64,000 nt of DNA from Pseudomonadaceae bacterium SI-3 (GTDB lineage Bacteria > Pseudomonadota > Gammaproteobacteria > Pseudomonadales > Pseudomonadaceae). Each line of letters opens with the position of its first letter. Positions within the stretch are counted from its first letter, which is position 1. This document shows, piece by piece, positions 33,130 through 42,270 of this stretch. The notes under the pieces were generated by a model that saw nothing but the letters and a program-made list of their open reading frames with translations, was not told where the DNA came from and searched no databases. The translations under genes were made by a program, and so were the position numbers. The stretch covers positions 806,001-870,000 of the forward strand of contig CP026511.1 in assembly GCA_004010935.1 (NCBI GenBank), given 5' to 3'.

Positions 33130-36100
33130 ATGTCACTGGCCGAGATCCGCCTGGATGACAAGTACCGGCTCGCAACCGGACATCTGTACCTCACCGGCAC
33201 CCAGGCGCTGACCCGCCTGCCCATGCTGCAGCATCAGCGCGACCAGGCTCAGAACCTGAACACCGGTTGCTTTATCTCCGGCTACCGCGGCTCGCCGCTT
33301 GGCATGCTGGACAAGAGCCTCTGGGAAGCGCGCGATTTCCTCAAGCAGAACGCCATCCACTTCCAGCCAGGCCTCAACGAGGAACTGGCCGCGACGGCGG
33401 TGTGGGGCAGTCAGCAGACCAACCTCTTTCCCGGTGCCAAATACGACGGCGTGTTCGCCATGTGGTACGGCAAAGGACCGGGCGTGGACCGCTCCGGTGA
33501 CGTCTTCAAGCATGGCAACGCGGCCGGTGTCTCGCCCCATGGCGGTGTGTTGCTGCTGGCCGGTGATGACCACGGCTGCAAATCCTCGACACTGCCGCAC
33601 CAGAGCGAGCACGCGTTCATCGCCGCCTCGATCCCGGTCCTGAACCCGGCCAACGTCCAGGAAATCCTCGACTACGGCATCATCGGCTGGGAGCTGTCGC
33701 GCTACTCCGGTTGCTGGGTGGCGCTCAAGACCATCGCCGAGAACGTCGATTCCTCCGCCGTGGTGGAAGTCGATCCGCTACGGATCAAGACCCGCATTCC
33801 CGATGACTTCGAACTGCCCGAAGATGGCGTGCACATCCGCTGGCCGGACCCGCCATTGGCGCAGGAGAAACGCCTCAACCTGTACAAGATCTACGCCGCG
33901 CGCGCCTTTGCTCGGGCCAACAACCTCAACCAAGTGATGCTCGATTCGCCAAACCCGCGTTTGGGCATCATCACCACCGGCAAGTCCTACCTCGACGTGC
34001 GTCAGGCACTGGACGACCTCGGGCTGGACGAAGCGCTGTGCGCCTCGGTCGGCCTGCGCGTGCTCAAGGTCGGCATGAGCTGGCCGCTGGAGCCGGTCTC
34101 GGTGCATGAGTTCGCCCAGGGCCTGGACGAGATTCTGGTGGTCGAGGAAAAGCGCAGCATTCTCGAAGACCAGCTCACCGGGCAGCTCTACAACTGGCCG
34201 CTGGACAAACGTCCGCGCGTGGTCGGTGAGTTCGACGAGCAGGGTAATTCGCTGCTGCCGAACCTCTCCGAACTGACGCCTGCGATGATCGCCCGGGTGA
34301 TCGCCAAGCGCCTCGCGCCGATCTACACCAGCGACAGTATCCAGGCCCGTCTGGCGTTTCTGTCCGCAAAGGAAAAAGCCCTGGCCGCCCGCAGCTACGA
34401 CACCGTGCGCACGCCGCATTACTGCTCTGGCTGCCCGCACAACAGCTCCACCAAAGTGCCGGAAGGCAGCCGCGCCTCCGCCGGCATCGGTTGCCATTAC
34501 ATGGTGCAGTGGATGGACCGCCGCACCGAGACCTTCACCCAGATGGGCGGGGAGGGCGTCAACTGGATCGGCCAGGCGCCGTTCACCGAAACGCCGCACA
34601 TGTTCCAGAACCTCGGCGATGGCACCTACTTCCACTCCGGCAGTCTGGCCGTGCGCGCCGCGGTGGCCGCCGGGGTGAACATCACCTTCAAGATCCTCTA
34701 CAACGATGCGGTGGCCATGACCGGTGGCCAGCCCATCGACGGTGAGCTGCGGGTCGATCAGCTCAGTCGGCAGATCGCCGATGAAGGCGTGAAACGCATC
34801 GCGCTGGTCAGTGACGAGCCGGACAAGTACCCGACCCGCGAGACCTTTGCGCAGATCACCAGCTTCCATCACCGTCGCGATCTGGACGCCGTGCAGCGTG
34901 AGTTGCGCGAGTTCAAGGGCGTCTCGGTGATCATCTATGACCAGACCTGCGCCACCGAGAAGCGTCGTCGGCGCAAGCGCGGCAAGCTGGAAGACCCGGC
35001 CAAGCGTGCCTTCATCAACCCGGCCGTGTGCGAGGGTTGCGGCGACTGCGGCGAGAAGTCCAACTGCCTGGCGGTGATGCCGCTGGAAACCGAACTGGGG
35101 CGCAAGCGCGAGATCGATCAGAACGCCTGCAACAAGGACTTCTCCTGCGTCGAAGGCTTCTGCCCGAGCTTTGTCACGGTGCACGGTGGCGGGCTGCGCA
35201 AACCGGAGGCCATGGCCGGTGGCATCGCGGGCGACCAGCTACCCGAACCACAGCGTTCGACGCTGGATCGGCCCTGGAACGTGCTGATCCCCGGTGTTGG
35301 CGGCAGCGGCGTGACCACCCTCGGCGCGCTGCTGGGCATGGCGGCGCACCTGGAGGGCAAGGGCTGCACGGTGCTCGACCAGGCCGGGCTGGCGCAGAAG
35401 TTCGGTCCGGTGGTGACGCACATCCGTATCGCCGCCAAGCAGGACGACATCTATGCCGTGCGTATCGCGGCCGGCGAAACCGATCTGCTGCTGGGTTGCG
35501 ATCTGGTGGTGGCTGCCGGAGAAGATTCGCTGACCCGCCTCAACGATCAGATCAGTCACGCGGTGATCAACAGTCATGAGTCGGCGACCGCCGAATTCAC
35601 CCGCAACCCCGATGCTCAGGTGCCGGGCAAGGCCATGCGCGAAGCGCTGATGGATGCGGTGGGCGCCGATAAGACCCATTTCATCGACGCGACCTACCTG
35701 GCCACTCGGTTGCTGGGCGATAGCATTGCTACCAACCTGTTCCTGCTGGGCTTTGCCTATCAGCAGGGGTTGTTGCCGCTGTCTGCCGAGGCGATCGAGA
35801 AGGCCATCAGCATCAACGGCGTCGCCGCAGAGCTGAACCAGCAAGCGTTCCGCTGGGGCCGTCGTGCGGCACTGGAGCGCGAGGCGGTCGAGAAGCTGGC
35901 GCGTCCGGTGGAAATGGCCGAGCCGATATGCCAAACCCTGGAAGAGATTGTCGACTGGCGCATGAACTTCCTTACCAAGTACCAGAGCGCGGCCTATGCC
36001 AAGCGCTATCGCTCGATGGTCGAGCGTGTGCGCGCGGTGGATACCGCCGATGACCTGGCGCTCTCGAAAGCCGTGGCGCGCTACTACTTCAAGCTTCTTG

Positions 36101-36600
36101 CCTACAAGGACGAATACGAAGTGGCGCGGCTGTACAGCGAACCGGAGTTCCGCCAGCAGCTCGAGGCGCAGTTCGAAGGCGACTACAAGCTGCAGTTCCA
36201 CCTGGCACCGGCCTGGCTGGCCAAGCGCGACAGCACCACTGGCGAGCCGCGCAAGCGTGAACTCGGGCCTTGGGTGCTGAACGCCTTCAACGTGCTGGCC
36301 AAGCTGAAGTTCCTGCGCGGCACGCCGTTGGACGTGTTCGGCTACGGCCATGACCGCCGTGTCGAACGCGAACTGATCAGCGAGTACGAGCGCAACCTTG
36401 ATCAGTTGCTGGCTCAACTGAAGCCGAGCAACTACCGCACGGCCGTAGCGATTGCTGCGCTTCCGGAACTGATTCGCGGCTACGGCCCGGTGAAGGAGCG
36501 CTCCATCGCCAAAGCGCGGCAACAGGAGAAGTTGCTCAAGGAGCAGCTGAACCGCGGCGACGAGGTGCAGACCGTGCGGCTGTTCGAGCCGGCGGCCTGA
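33130..36600 (+). CDS. Indolepyruvate ferredoxin oxidoreductase, fused subunits
   Basis: 1156-residue single-chain 2-oxoacid:ferredoxin oxidoreductase. It has an N-terminal IorA-like region, a ThDP domain (CSGCPHNSSTKVPEG, GGEGVNWIGQAP, YNDAVAMTGGQP), an iron-sulphur segment at about 634-680 (VCEGCGDCGEKSNC, ACNKDFSCVEGFCPSF) and a C-terminal gamma/IorB-like domain starting NVLIPGVGGSGVTTLGALLG. Family members decarboxylate arylpyruvates (from Trp, Phe or Tyr transamination) to arylacetyl-CoA and reduce ferredoxin. Fused versions occur in many aerobic proteobacteria. The divergent Lrp regulator and the downstream Leu/Val/Phe dehydrogenase suggest use in amino-acid breakdown; branched-chain keto acids are an alternative substrate. 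Confidence 0.93.
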   Translation: MSLAEIRLDDKYRLATGHLYLTGTQALTRLPMLQHQRDQAQNLNTGCFISGYRGSPLGMLDKSLWEARDFLKQNAIHFQPGLNEELAATAVWGSQQTNLFPGAKYDGVFAMWYGKGPGVDRSGDVFKHGNAAGVSPHGGVLLLAGDDHGCKSSTLPHQSEHAFIAASIPVLNPANVQEILDYGIIGWELSRYSGCWVALKTIAENVDSSAVVEVDPLRIKTRIPDDFELPEDGVHIRWPDPPLAQEKRLNLYKIYAARAFARANNLNQVMLDSPNPRLGIITTGKSYLDVRQALDDLGLDEALCASVGLRVLKVGMSWPLEPVSVHEFAQGLDEILVVEEKRSILEDQLTGQLYNWPLDKRPRVVGEFDEQGNSLLPNLSELTPAMIARVIAKRLAPIYTSDSIQARLAFLSAKEKALAARSYDTVRTPHYCSGCPHNSSTKVPEGSRASAGIGCHYMVQWMDRRTETFTQMGGEGVNWIGQAPFTETPHMFQNLGDGTYFHSGSLAVRAAVAAGVNITFKILYNDAVAMTGGQPIDGELRVDQLSRQIADEGVKRIALVSDEPDKYPTRETFAQITSFHHRRDLDAVQRELREFKGVSVIIYDQTCATEKRRRRKRGKLEDPAKRAFINPAVCEGCGDCGEKSNCLAVMPLETELGRKREIDQNACNKDFSCVEGFCPSFVTVHGGGLRKPEAMAGGIAGDQLPEPQRSTLDRPWNVLIPGVGGSGVTTLGALLGMAAHLEGKGCTVLDQAGLAQKFGPVVTHIRIAAKQDDIYAVRIAAGETDLLLGCDLVVAAGEDSLTRLNDQISHAVINSHESATAEFTRNPDAQVPGKAMREALMDAVGADKTHFIDATYLATRLLGDSIATNLFLLGFAYQQGLLPLSAEAIEKAISINGVAAELNQQAFRWGRRAALEREAVEKLARPVEMAEPICQTLEEIVDWRMNFLTKYQSAAYAKRYRSMVERVRAVDTADDLALSKAVARYYFKLLAYKDEYEVARLYSEPEFRQQLEAQFEGDYKLQFHLAPAWLAKRDSTTGEPRKRELGPWVLNAFNVLAKLKFLRGTPLDVFGYGHDRRVERELISEYERNLDQLLAQLKPSNYRTAVAIAALPELIRGYGPVKERSIAKARQQEKLLKEQLNRGDEVQTVRLFEPAA

Positions 36601-36639
36601 GGCGCCCCGGGGCTGGGCGCTCGTCGAGTGGGTCCGAGG

Positions 36640-36785
36640 TGTTCGGTGGGCTAAAGCCCACCCTACAGAACTAGCGGAGTTTCAGGCTTGTGGTGGGCTG
36701 AAGCCCACCCTACGGCCAGGCCGCGACGACGAGCTGCAGCTTTGTAGGGTGGGCCGGGCGGCGTTCCGCTTAGCCCACCGTTCCC
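36640..36785. repeat. Three GGTGGGCTNAAGCCCACC-type hairpin repeats
   Basis: Three closely spaced elements: GGTGGGCTAAAGCCCACC then CTAC (about 36646-36666), the same with GCTGAAGC (about 36692-36712), and an opposite-orientation GTAGGGTGGG...CCCACC (about 36744-36780). They lie between the oxidoreductase and dehydrogenase genes and could form terminators or mRNA-end stems. Confidence 0.65.
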
Positions 36786-36857
36786 CAATACGCCGCACAG
36801 AACATTGAAGGGGCCTGGAATGACGGGCCCGCACAGAACAACAAAGAGGAATCCGCA

Positions 36858-37949
36858 ATGTCAGTCTTCACCCATCCCGATTTCGATGGCCACGAGCAGG
36901 TGGTGTTCTGCCACGACAAGGCCTCGGGCCTGCGCGCGATCATCGCCATCCACAACACCACGCTCGGCCCGGCGCTGGGCGGCTGCCGGATGTTCCCCTA
37001 CGCCAGTGACGACGATGCCGTGCGCGACGTGCTGCGCCTGTCTCGTGGCATGACGCTGAAGTCTTCCCTGGCCGGGCTCAAACTTGGCGGGGGCAAGGCC
37101 GTCATCATTGGCGACCCGCATACCGGCAAGAGCCAGGCGCTGCTGCATGCTATGGGCGACTTCGTCGACAGCCTCGGTGGTCGCTACATCACCGCGGCCG
37201 ATTCGGGTACCGGCGAGCCGGAAATGCAGGCCTTCGCCCAGCGCACCCGCCACGTCATCGGTGCGACGCCGCGCACCACGCTCGACGGCAGTATCGCCAG
37301 TGGCGATCCCTCACCGTCCACCGCGCTGGGTGTATTCGTCGGCCTGCGCGAGGCGGTGCGTCAGCGTCTGGGTCGTGATGATCTGACCGGTCTTAAGGTC
37401 GCGATTCAAGGTGTCGGGCATGTCGGTCTGGGGCTGGCCCGGCACTTGAAACAGGCCGGTGCCGAGCTGTGGGTTTGCGACATCTTCGATGCCAACGTGC
37501 GTCAGGCCATGGAGGAGCTGGGTGCCAATGCGGTGCGCCCGCACGACATCTACGGGCTGGACGTCGATGTGTTCGCCCCGTGCGCCATGGGCGGCATCCT
37601 TAACGCCGAAACCCTGCAGACCCTGCGTGCGCCGGTGATCGCCGGTGCCGCGAACAACCAGCTGGCGAGCCCGGAGATCGGCGCCGAGCTGCAGCGTCGC
37701 AACCACCTCTACGCGCCGGATTACGCGATCAATGCCGGCGGCATCATTGACGTGTACTACCAGCGCGTCGGCGGCAGCGCGGCGCAAAGCGATGCGCACA
37801 TCAGAGGCATCGCAGAAACCCTTCGCGAAATCTTCGAGCGCGCTGCCAGCAGTGGCGAGTCCACTTCGATCGTCGCCGATCGATTGGCGCAGGAGCGGCT
37901 TGGCGGCGTGCATGCAGTGCCAAACCAGCCGCAGCGCCTGCAGGCGTAA
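36858..37949 (+). CDS. Leu/Val/Phe (Glu-family) amino acid dehydrogenase
   Basis: 363-residue NAD-dependent amino acid dehydrogenase that oxidatively deaminates a hydrophobic L-amino acid to its 2-keto acid. Catalytic residues align in number with Bacillus leucine dehydrogenase: K68 (MTLKSSLAG), K80 (GGGKAVI), D115 ([10 protein letters not shown]). The Rossmann motif is [13 protein letters not shown] at about 186-198. The C-terminus carries NNQL, NAGGII, typical of the family. Start 36858 has AGAGGAA upstream. Substrate among Leu, Val and Phe cannot be decided; the downstream oxidoreductase-type neighbour and transporters fit any of them. A good terminator follows. Confidence 0.92.
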   Translation: MSVFTHPDFDGHEQVVFCHDKASGLRAIIAIHNTTLGPALGGCRMFPYASDDDAVRDVLRLSRGMTLKSSLAGLKLGGGKAVIIGDPHTGKSQALLHAMGDFVDSLGGRYITAADSGTGEPEMQAFAQRTRHVIGATPRTTLDGSIASGDPSPSTALGVFVGLREAVRQRLGRDDLTGLKVAIQGVGHVGLGLARHLKQAGAELWVCDIFDANVRQAMEELGANAVRPHDIYGLDVDVFAPCAMGGILNAETLQTLRAPVIAGAANNQLASPEIGAELQRRNHLYAPDYAINAGGIIDVYYQRVGGSAAQSDAHIRGIAETLREIFERAASSGESTSIVADRLAQERLGGVHAVPNQPQRLQA

Positions 37950-37959
37950 CGAGCATGAG

Positions 37960-37988
37960 GGCGGCCGAGTGCCGCCCGTTTTGTTTTC
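37960..37988 (+). terminator. Rho-independent terminator after the amino acid dehydrogenase
   Basis: GGGCGGC / CGAGT / GCCGCCC followed by GTTTTGTTTT. Confidence 0.85.
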
Positions 37989-38054
37989 GGCAGCCCGAGC
38001 CGTTCTGCCGAGCGTGTGCAAATCCCTGACAAAAACAACAAGCAGGAATCCACA

Positions 38055-39464
38055 ATGACTGACAAAAGCAGCATTGCCGCCGGTACTCTCGGTGGCGCCT
38101 CCGTTCGTACTCAGCAAAGCGCCGCGCGCGGCCTCTGGTCCTCGCGCTGGGTGTTCTTTCTGGCCGCTACCGGTTCCGCGGTCGGTCTGGGCAATATCTG
38201 GAAATTCCCTTACATCACTGGCGAGAACGGTGGCGGCGCCTTCGTACTGGTCTATCTCGGCTGCATCCTGCTGATCGGCATTCCCTTGCTGATGGCCGAA
38301 GTGATGATTGGCCGGCGTGGTCGGCAGAACCCCGATGGCGCAGTGGCTCGCCTGGCCAGAGAGGCCGGTGCCAACACCAAATGGCGCGTTGCGGGTTGGC
38401 TCGGTGGCCTGACCGGCTTTCTCATTCTCAGCTTCTACCTGGTGGTGGCTGGTTGGGCGCTGTCCTATATCCCGACCACGCTCAGCGGGACTTTCAGTGG
38501 CGTAGGTGGTGATGCCAGCGGCGAGCTATTCAACGGCTTGCTGGCCAGCCCGATGCGGTTGATCGTCTGCGGCACGCTGGTGCTGGCGGCGACCATGCTG
38601 ATCGTCGGTTTCGGTGTGCGCGGCGGGCTGGAGCGCTCGCTGCGGTTCCTTATGCCGGGTCTGTTCGTGCTGCTGCTGGGGCTGGTCGGTTATGCCGCAG
38701 TCACGGGCGAATTCCTGCAGGCGCTGGAGTTTCTCTTCGTGCCGGACTTCTCGGCATTGACCGCCACCAGCGTGCTGATTGCCCTGGGGCATGCCTTCTT
38801 CACGCTCAGCCTCGGAGCGGGCGCGATGATGGTGTATGGCTCCTACCTGCCGGAAGGCACCTCGATCGCCAAGACCTCGGTACTGGTGGCGCTGGCTGAC
38901 ACCGTCGTCGCGCTGCTGGCCGGTATGGCGATCTTTCCGCTGGTGTTTGGCAACGGTCTGGAGCCGGGCGCCGGGCCGGGGCTGATCTTCGTCACCCTGC
39001 CCATCGCCTTCGGCCAGATGCCGCTGGGCCAGGTGGTCGGCGGGCTGTTCTTCGTCATGCTGGTAATCGCCGCGCTGACCTCTGCGATATCCCTGAGCGA
39101 ACCGAGCATTGCCTGGATGACCGAGCGCTTCGGCCTGAGCCGCCTCAAAGCCGTGCTGGTCAGTGGCGGCCTGCTTTGGGTACTGAGCCTGGGCAGCGTT
39201 TTCTCCTTCAACCTCTGGGCCGACTACCAACTGTTCGGCAAGACCTTTTTCGACAGCCTCGACTACCTCACCACCAACTGGCTGATGCCATTGGGCGGGC
39301 TGATGACGGTGCTGTTCACCGGTTGGGTGATGAAGGAACAAACGGTGCGCGACGCCATCGGTATTAGACACGGCGGGTTGTTTCGCGCCTGGTGGTTGCT
39401 GCTGCGCTTCGGTACGCCGCTGGCGATCGTGCTGGTGTTCCTCAACTTGAGCGGGCTGATCTAG
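38055..39464 (+). CDS. NSS-family sodium:amino-acid symporter 1
   Basis: 469-residue neurotransmitter:sodium symporter homologue (LeuT fold). TM1 is unmistakable: WVFFLAATGSAVGLGNIWKFPYITGENGGGAF, carrying the unwound sodium/substrate site; about eleven to twelve further hydrophobic segments follow, including LGHAFFTLSLGAGAMMVYGSY (TM6-7). Bacterial members take up Leu, Trp, Tyr or related amino acids. I use ATG 38055 with AGGAA upstream, which leaves a 30-residue cytoplasmic N-terminus. It follows the dehydrogenase after a terminator, so it probably has its own promoter. It is a paralogue of the transporter at 40557-42023. Confidence 0.93.
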   Translation: MTDKSSIAAGTLGGASVRTQQSAARGLWSSRWVFFLAATGSAVGLGNIWKFPYITGENGGGAFVLVYLGCILLIGIPLLMAEVMIGRRGRQNPDGAVARLAREAGANTKWRVAGWLGGLTGFLILSFYLVVAGWALSYIPTTLSGTFSGVGGDASGELFNGLLASPMRLIVCGTLVLAATMLIVGFGVRGGLERSLRFLMPGLFVLLLGLVGYAAVTGEFLQALEFLFVPDFSALTATSVLIALGHAFFTLSLGAGAMMVYGSYLPEGTSIAKTSVLVALADTVVALLAGMAIFPLVFGNGLEPGAGPGLIFVTLPIAFGQMPLGQVVGGLFFVMLVIAALTSAISLSEPSIAWMTERFGLSRLKAVLVSGGLLWVLSLGSVFSFNLWADYQLFGKTFFDSLDYLTTNWLMPLGGLMTVLFTGWVMKEQTVRDAIGIRHGGLFRAWWLLLRFGTPLAIVLVFLNLSGLI

Positions 39465-39512
39465 GGGAAGCGCAGTCGCCGTCGCGTTACGCACAATCTA
39501 GGTGGTTGAGGA

Positions 39513-39552
39513 GGCGCGGTGCGACCAGCTGTCGCACCGCGCCGTCAGGTTT
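39513..39552 (+). terminator. Strong hairpin downstream of NSS transporter 1
   Basis: GGCGCGGTGCGAC / CAGCT / GTCGCACCGCGCC is a perfect 13-bp stem, followed by GTCAGGTTTTCG; probably a terminator although the T-run is short and delayed. The remaining 240 bases up to the isomerase gene show nothing recognisable. Confidence 0.65.
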
Positions 39553-39796
39553 TCGTTACGCGCTCACCGACGCAACCTTGCATTGCGGCGCTCGCGACGG
39601 GCCGTAAAGAAAACCTTCCAGCTCAAGTGAGTTGAAGCAGCGACCGGTGCTACTGGCGGGCTTGTGCACCCCGTCGGAGTGGTTTGTTATGAGGGCGGCC
39701 AAGCCAATCCTGCGGTCTTGCGATCATTGATCGCCAGGGCTGCGGGGACGGTCAAAGGATATTGCCCGCCACAGAGAAACACGTACTGGGAGCGTT

Positions 39797-40477
39797 ATGA
39801 GCAGTGAAACAACCACAACGGCCGGTTCGTCGCCCACGCTGAAACTCTACGGCTACTGGCGATCCAGCGCCGCCTACCGGGCACGCATCGCGTTGAACCT
39901 CAAAGGCCTCGCCTTCGAGAACCTGCCGGTGCATCTGGTCAAGGACGGCGGCCAGCAGCGTTCGGCCGACTACAAGGCACTCAATCCGCAGGGGCTGGTG
40001 CCTTTGCTGGTGGACGGCGACGAGCGCATCAGCCAATCGCTGGCGATTCTCGAATACCTGGAGGAGGTCTTTCCGCTACCGGCTTTGCTGCCGGACGAGC
40101 CGGCCGACCGTGCGCGGGTGCGCTCATTGGCGCTGCATATCGCCTGCGACCTGCATCCACTGAACAACCTGCGCGTATTGCAGTACCTCAGCGGCCCGCT
40201 GGGTATCGAAGACGAGGCGAAGCAGCAGTGGATCCAGCATTGGATTCACACGGGCCTCGCTAGCGTCGAAGAGGGGTTGGCCGCGTTCGACGGCAAGCTG
40301 TCACTCGGCAGGCGGCCGGGCTATCTGGAGGCATGCCTGATTCCTCAGGTATACAATGCGCGCCGTTTTGCCTGTGACCTCAGTGCGTATCCGCGCATTT
40401 TGCAGATGACCGAGCAGTGCGAATCCCTCGAAGCCTTTGCCAACGCAGCTCCGGAGGTGCAGCCCGACGCTCAATAG
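39797..40477 (+). CDS. maiA: Maleylacetoacetate isomerase (zeta-class GST)
   Basis: Glutathione-dependent cis-trans isomerase that turns maleylacetoacetate into fumarylacetoacetate in tyrosine/homogentisate catabolism. The 226-residue protein has a thioredoxin-like N-domain (LKLYGYWRSSAAYRARIALNLKGL, NPQGLVPLL, ISQSLAILEYLEE) and an all-helical C-domain (HPLNNLRVLQYL, CLIPQVYNARRF). The SSAAYR motif is the zeta-class SSCSWR equivalent. A short Ser/Thr-rich N-terminal tail precedes the domain; ATG at 39797 follows GGGAGCGTT. hmgA and the fumarylacetoacetase gene, its normal partners, are not in the window; instead it is flanked by two NSS transporters. Confidence 0.9.
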   Translation: MSSETTTTAGSSPTLKLYGYWRSSAAYRARIALNLKGLAFENLPVHLVKDGGQQRSADYKALNPQGLVPLLVDGDERISQSLAILEYLEEVFPLPALLPDEPADRARVRSLALHIACDLHPLNNLRVLQYLSGPLGIEDEAKQQWIQHWIHTGLASVEEGLAAFDGKLSLGRRPGYLEACLIPQVYNARRFACDLSAYPRILQMTEQCESLEAFANAAPEVQPDAQ

Positions 40478-40556
40478 GTTTATCCGCCTTGCACTCCGTC
40501 GCGTCATGAGCGCGGCGGGTTCGATTCCGTCACAGATAACAACAAACAGGTGACGC

Positions 40557-42023
40557 ATGACCCGTGAAAAACCCAAGAACCTCTGGCTCTCCCGCTGGGG
40601 CTTCATTCTTGCCGCGACCGGCTCTGCAGTCGGCTTGGGCAACATCTGGAAATTCCCTTACATCACCGGCGAGTACGGCGGCGGCGCCTTCGTGCTCATG
40701 TACCTGGCGTGCATCCTCGCCATTGGTATTCCGGTGATGATGACCGAGATCGCCATCGGCCGTCGGGGTCGTGGCAGCCCCATCGATGCCATTGGCAGAG
40801 CGGTCCGCGAAAACGGCAGCAGCTCCCTGTGGAAGGGCGTCGGCGGCATGGCCATGGCGGCCGGCTTCCTGATTCTCTGCTTCTATGTGGTGGTGGCCGG
40901 TTGGGCGTTCGCTTATACGGTGAAGATGCTCGACGGCTCGCTGGCGGCCAGCTCGGTCGACGGATTGGCGCAGGTGTTCGAGGCGCACAACGCCAACCCC
41001 TGGCAGCTCGGTGGCTGGAGCGTACTGGTGGCGTTGTTGACGCTATGGATCGTGGCCAAAGGTGTACAGCAGGGCATCGAAAGTGCGGTGCGCTGGATGA
41101 TGCCGGGCCTGGCGGTGATGCTGTTGATCCTGGTTGGTTATGCCTTCACCAGTGGCGGCTTCGATCAGGGCTTCGCCTTTCTGTTCAGCTTCGATACCTC
41201 CAAGCTCACCGGTGAAGCGCTACTGGCCGCACTGGGCCACGCGTTCTTCACCCTCAGCCTGGCGTCCGGGGCGATTCTGACCTACGGCTCCTACATCCCC
41301 GACGGACAGTCCATCGCGCGGACCACCTTCATGGTCGCGATTGCCGATACGGCCGTAGCGCTGCTGGCGGGGCTGGCGATTTTCCCGATCATCTTTGCCA
41401 ACGGCATGGACCCGACTGCCGGACCCGGCTTGATCTTCATGAGCCTGCCGCTGGCCTTCCAGCAAATGCCGTTCGGCACCGTATTCGGCACGCTGTTCTT
41501 CGCCATGGTGTCGATTGCCGCGCTGACGTCAGCGATCTCTATGATCGAAGCCACAGTGGCCTACCTCAACGAAAAGCACGGCATCAGCCGTCTCAAGGCC
41601 GCCATCGGCGCCGGTGCGGTATTGCTGGTGATCAGCCTGCTGGCGATGCTCTCGTTCAATCTGATGGCCGGCTGGACGCCAATGGGCAAGAACTTCTTCG
41701 ACTGGCTCGACTACCTGACCTCGCGCTGGATGATGCCGCTGGGCGGGATCTTCATCGTGATCTTTGCCGGCTATGCCCTGCGCAGCGAGATCATGCGTGA
41801 CGAGCTGGATCTGCCACCGCTGGGCTATGCGCTGTGGCTGTTCATGGTCCGCTATGTCTGCCCAGTGCTGATCACCATGGTGTTCCTGCATGCCCTCGGC
41901 TGGCTGGGCTTCGACCCGCTGGTGCGCTGGTACTGGATTGCCGGAGCCATCGGTGCGCTGACTGTTCTCGGCGAGGGGTTGCGACCTCGCGTTCTGCCGG
42001 CGCTGACTGGGCGCAACGCCTGA
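40557..42023 (+). CDS. NSS-family sodium:amino-acid symporter 2
   Basis: 488-residue paralogue of the transporter at 38055. TM1 reads WGFILAATGSAVGLGNIWKFPYITGEYGGGAF; later segments include ALGHAFFTLSLASGAILTYGSYIPD and LTSRWMMPLGGIFIVIFAGYAL. The last 40 residues form an extra helix and a basic tail. It starts 79 bases after maiA, with CAGGTGACGC before the ATG, and may be co-transcribed with it, suggesting tyrosine or phenylalanine as cargo (inference). It ends at a strong terminator. Confidence 0.93.
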   Translation: MTREKPKNLWLSRWGFILAATGSAVGLGNIWKFPYITGEYGGGAFVLMYLACILAIGIPVMMTEIAIGRRGRGSPIDAIGRAVRENGSSSLWKGVGGMAMAAGFLILCFYVVVAGWAFAYTVKMLDGSLAASSVDGLAQVFEAHNANPWQLGGWSVLVALLTLWIVAKGVQQGIESAVRWMMPGLAVMLLILVGYAFTSGGFDQGFAFLFSFDTSKLTGEALLAALGHAFFTLSLASGAILTYGSYIPDGQSIARTTFMVAIADTAVALLAGLAIFPIIFANGMDPTAGPGLIFMSLPLAFQQMPFGTVFGTLFFAMVSIAALTSAISMIEATVAYLNEKHGISRLKAAIGAGAVLLVISLLAMLSFNLMAGWTPMGKNFFDWLDYLTSRWMMPLGGIFIVIFAGYALRSEIMRDELDLPPLGYALWLFMVRYVCPVLITMVFLHALGWLGFDPLVRWYWIAGAIGALTVLGEGLRPRVLPALTGRNA

Positions 42024-42055
42024 TCATCAGCAGAGTCTCGATCTAGGCGACTAAG

Positions 42056-42086
42056 CGGCACTTCCGGCAACGGAAGTGCCGTTTTT
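42056..42086 (+). terminator. Rho-independent terminator after NSS transporter 2
   Basis: CGGCACTTCCG / GCAA / CGGAAGTGCCG, a perfect 11-bp stem with a GNRA-type tetraloop, then TTTTT. Confidence 0.93.
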
Positions 42087-42270
42087 GTAACTGGACTGCA
42101 GGCGTCTCAGCGAAAGGTCAGACGGCCAGCCCCCCCCGTTGTCACTGGCTTCGCGACAGACAGCACCCTAAAGCTCTCTAACGCGTTGCCGATAATCTGA
42201 TCAGCGCAAGGACGCTTCAACAGAAAACGGATCTTCGTATTGACCCAGATCAGTTCTCGGACCCGCGCCC

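Noticed and set aside
33778..35184. 468-codon minus-strand frame inside the indolepyruvate oxidoreductase gene
   Set aside because: Shadow of a well-supported gene; His/Val/Ala-rich translation with no recognisable motif.
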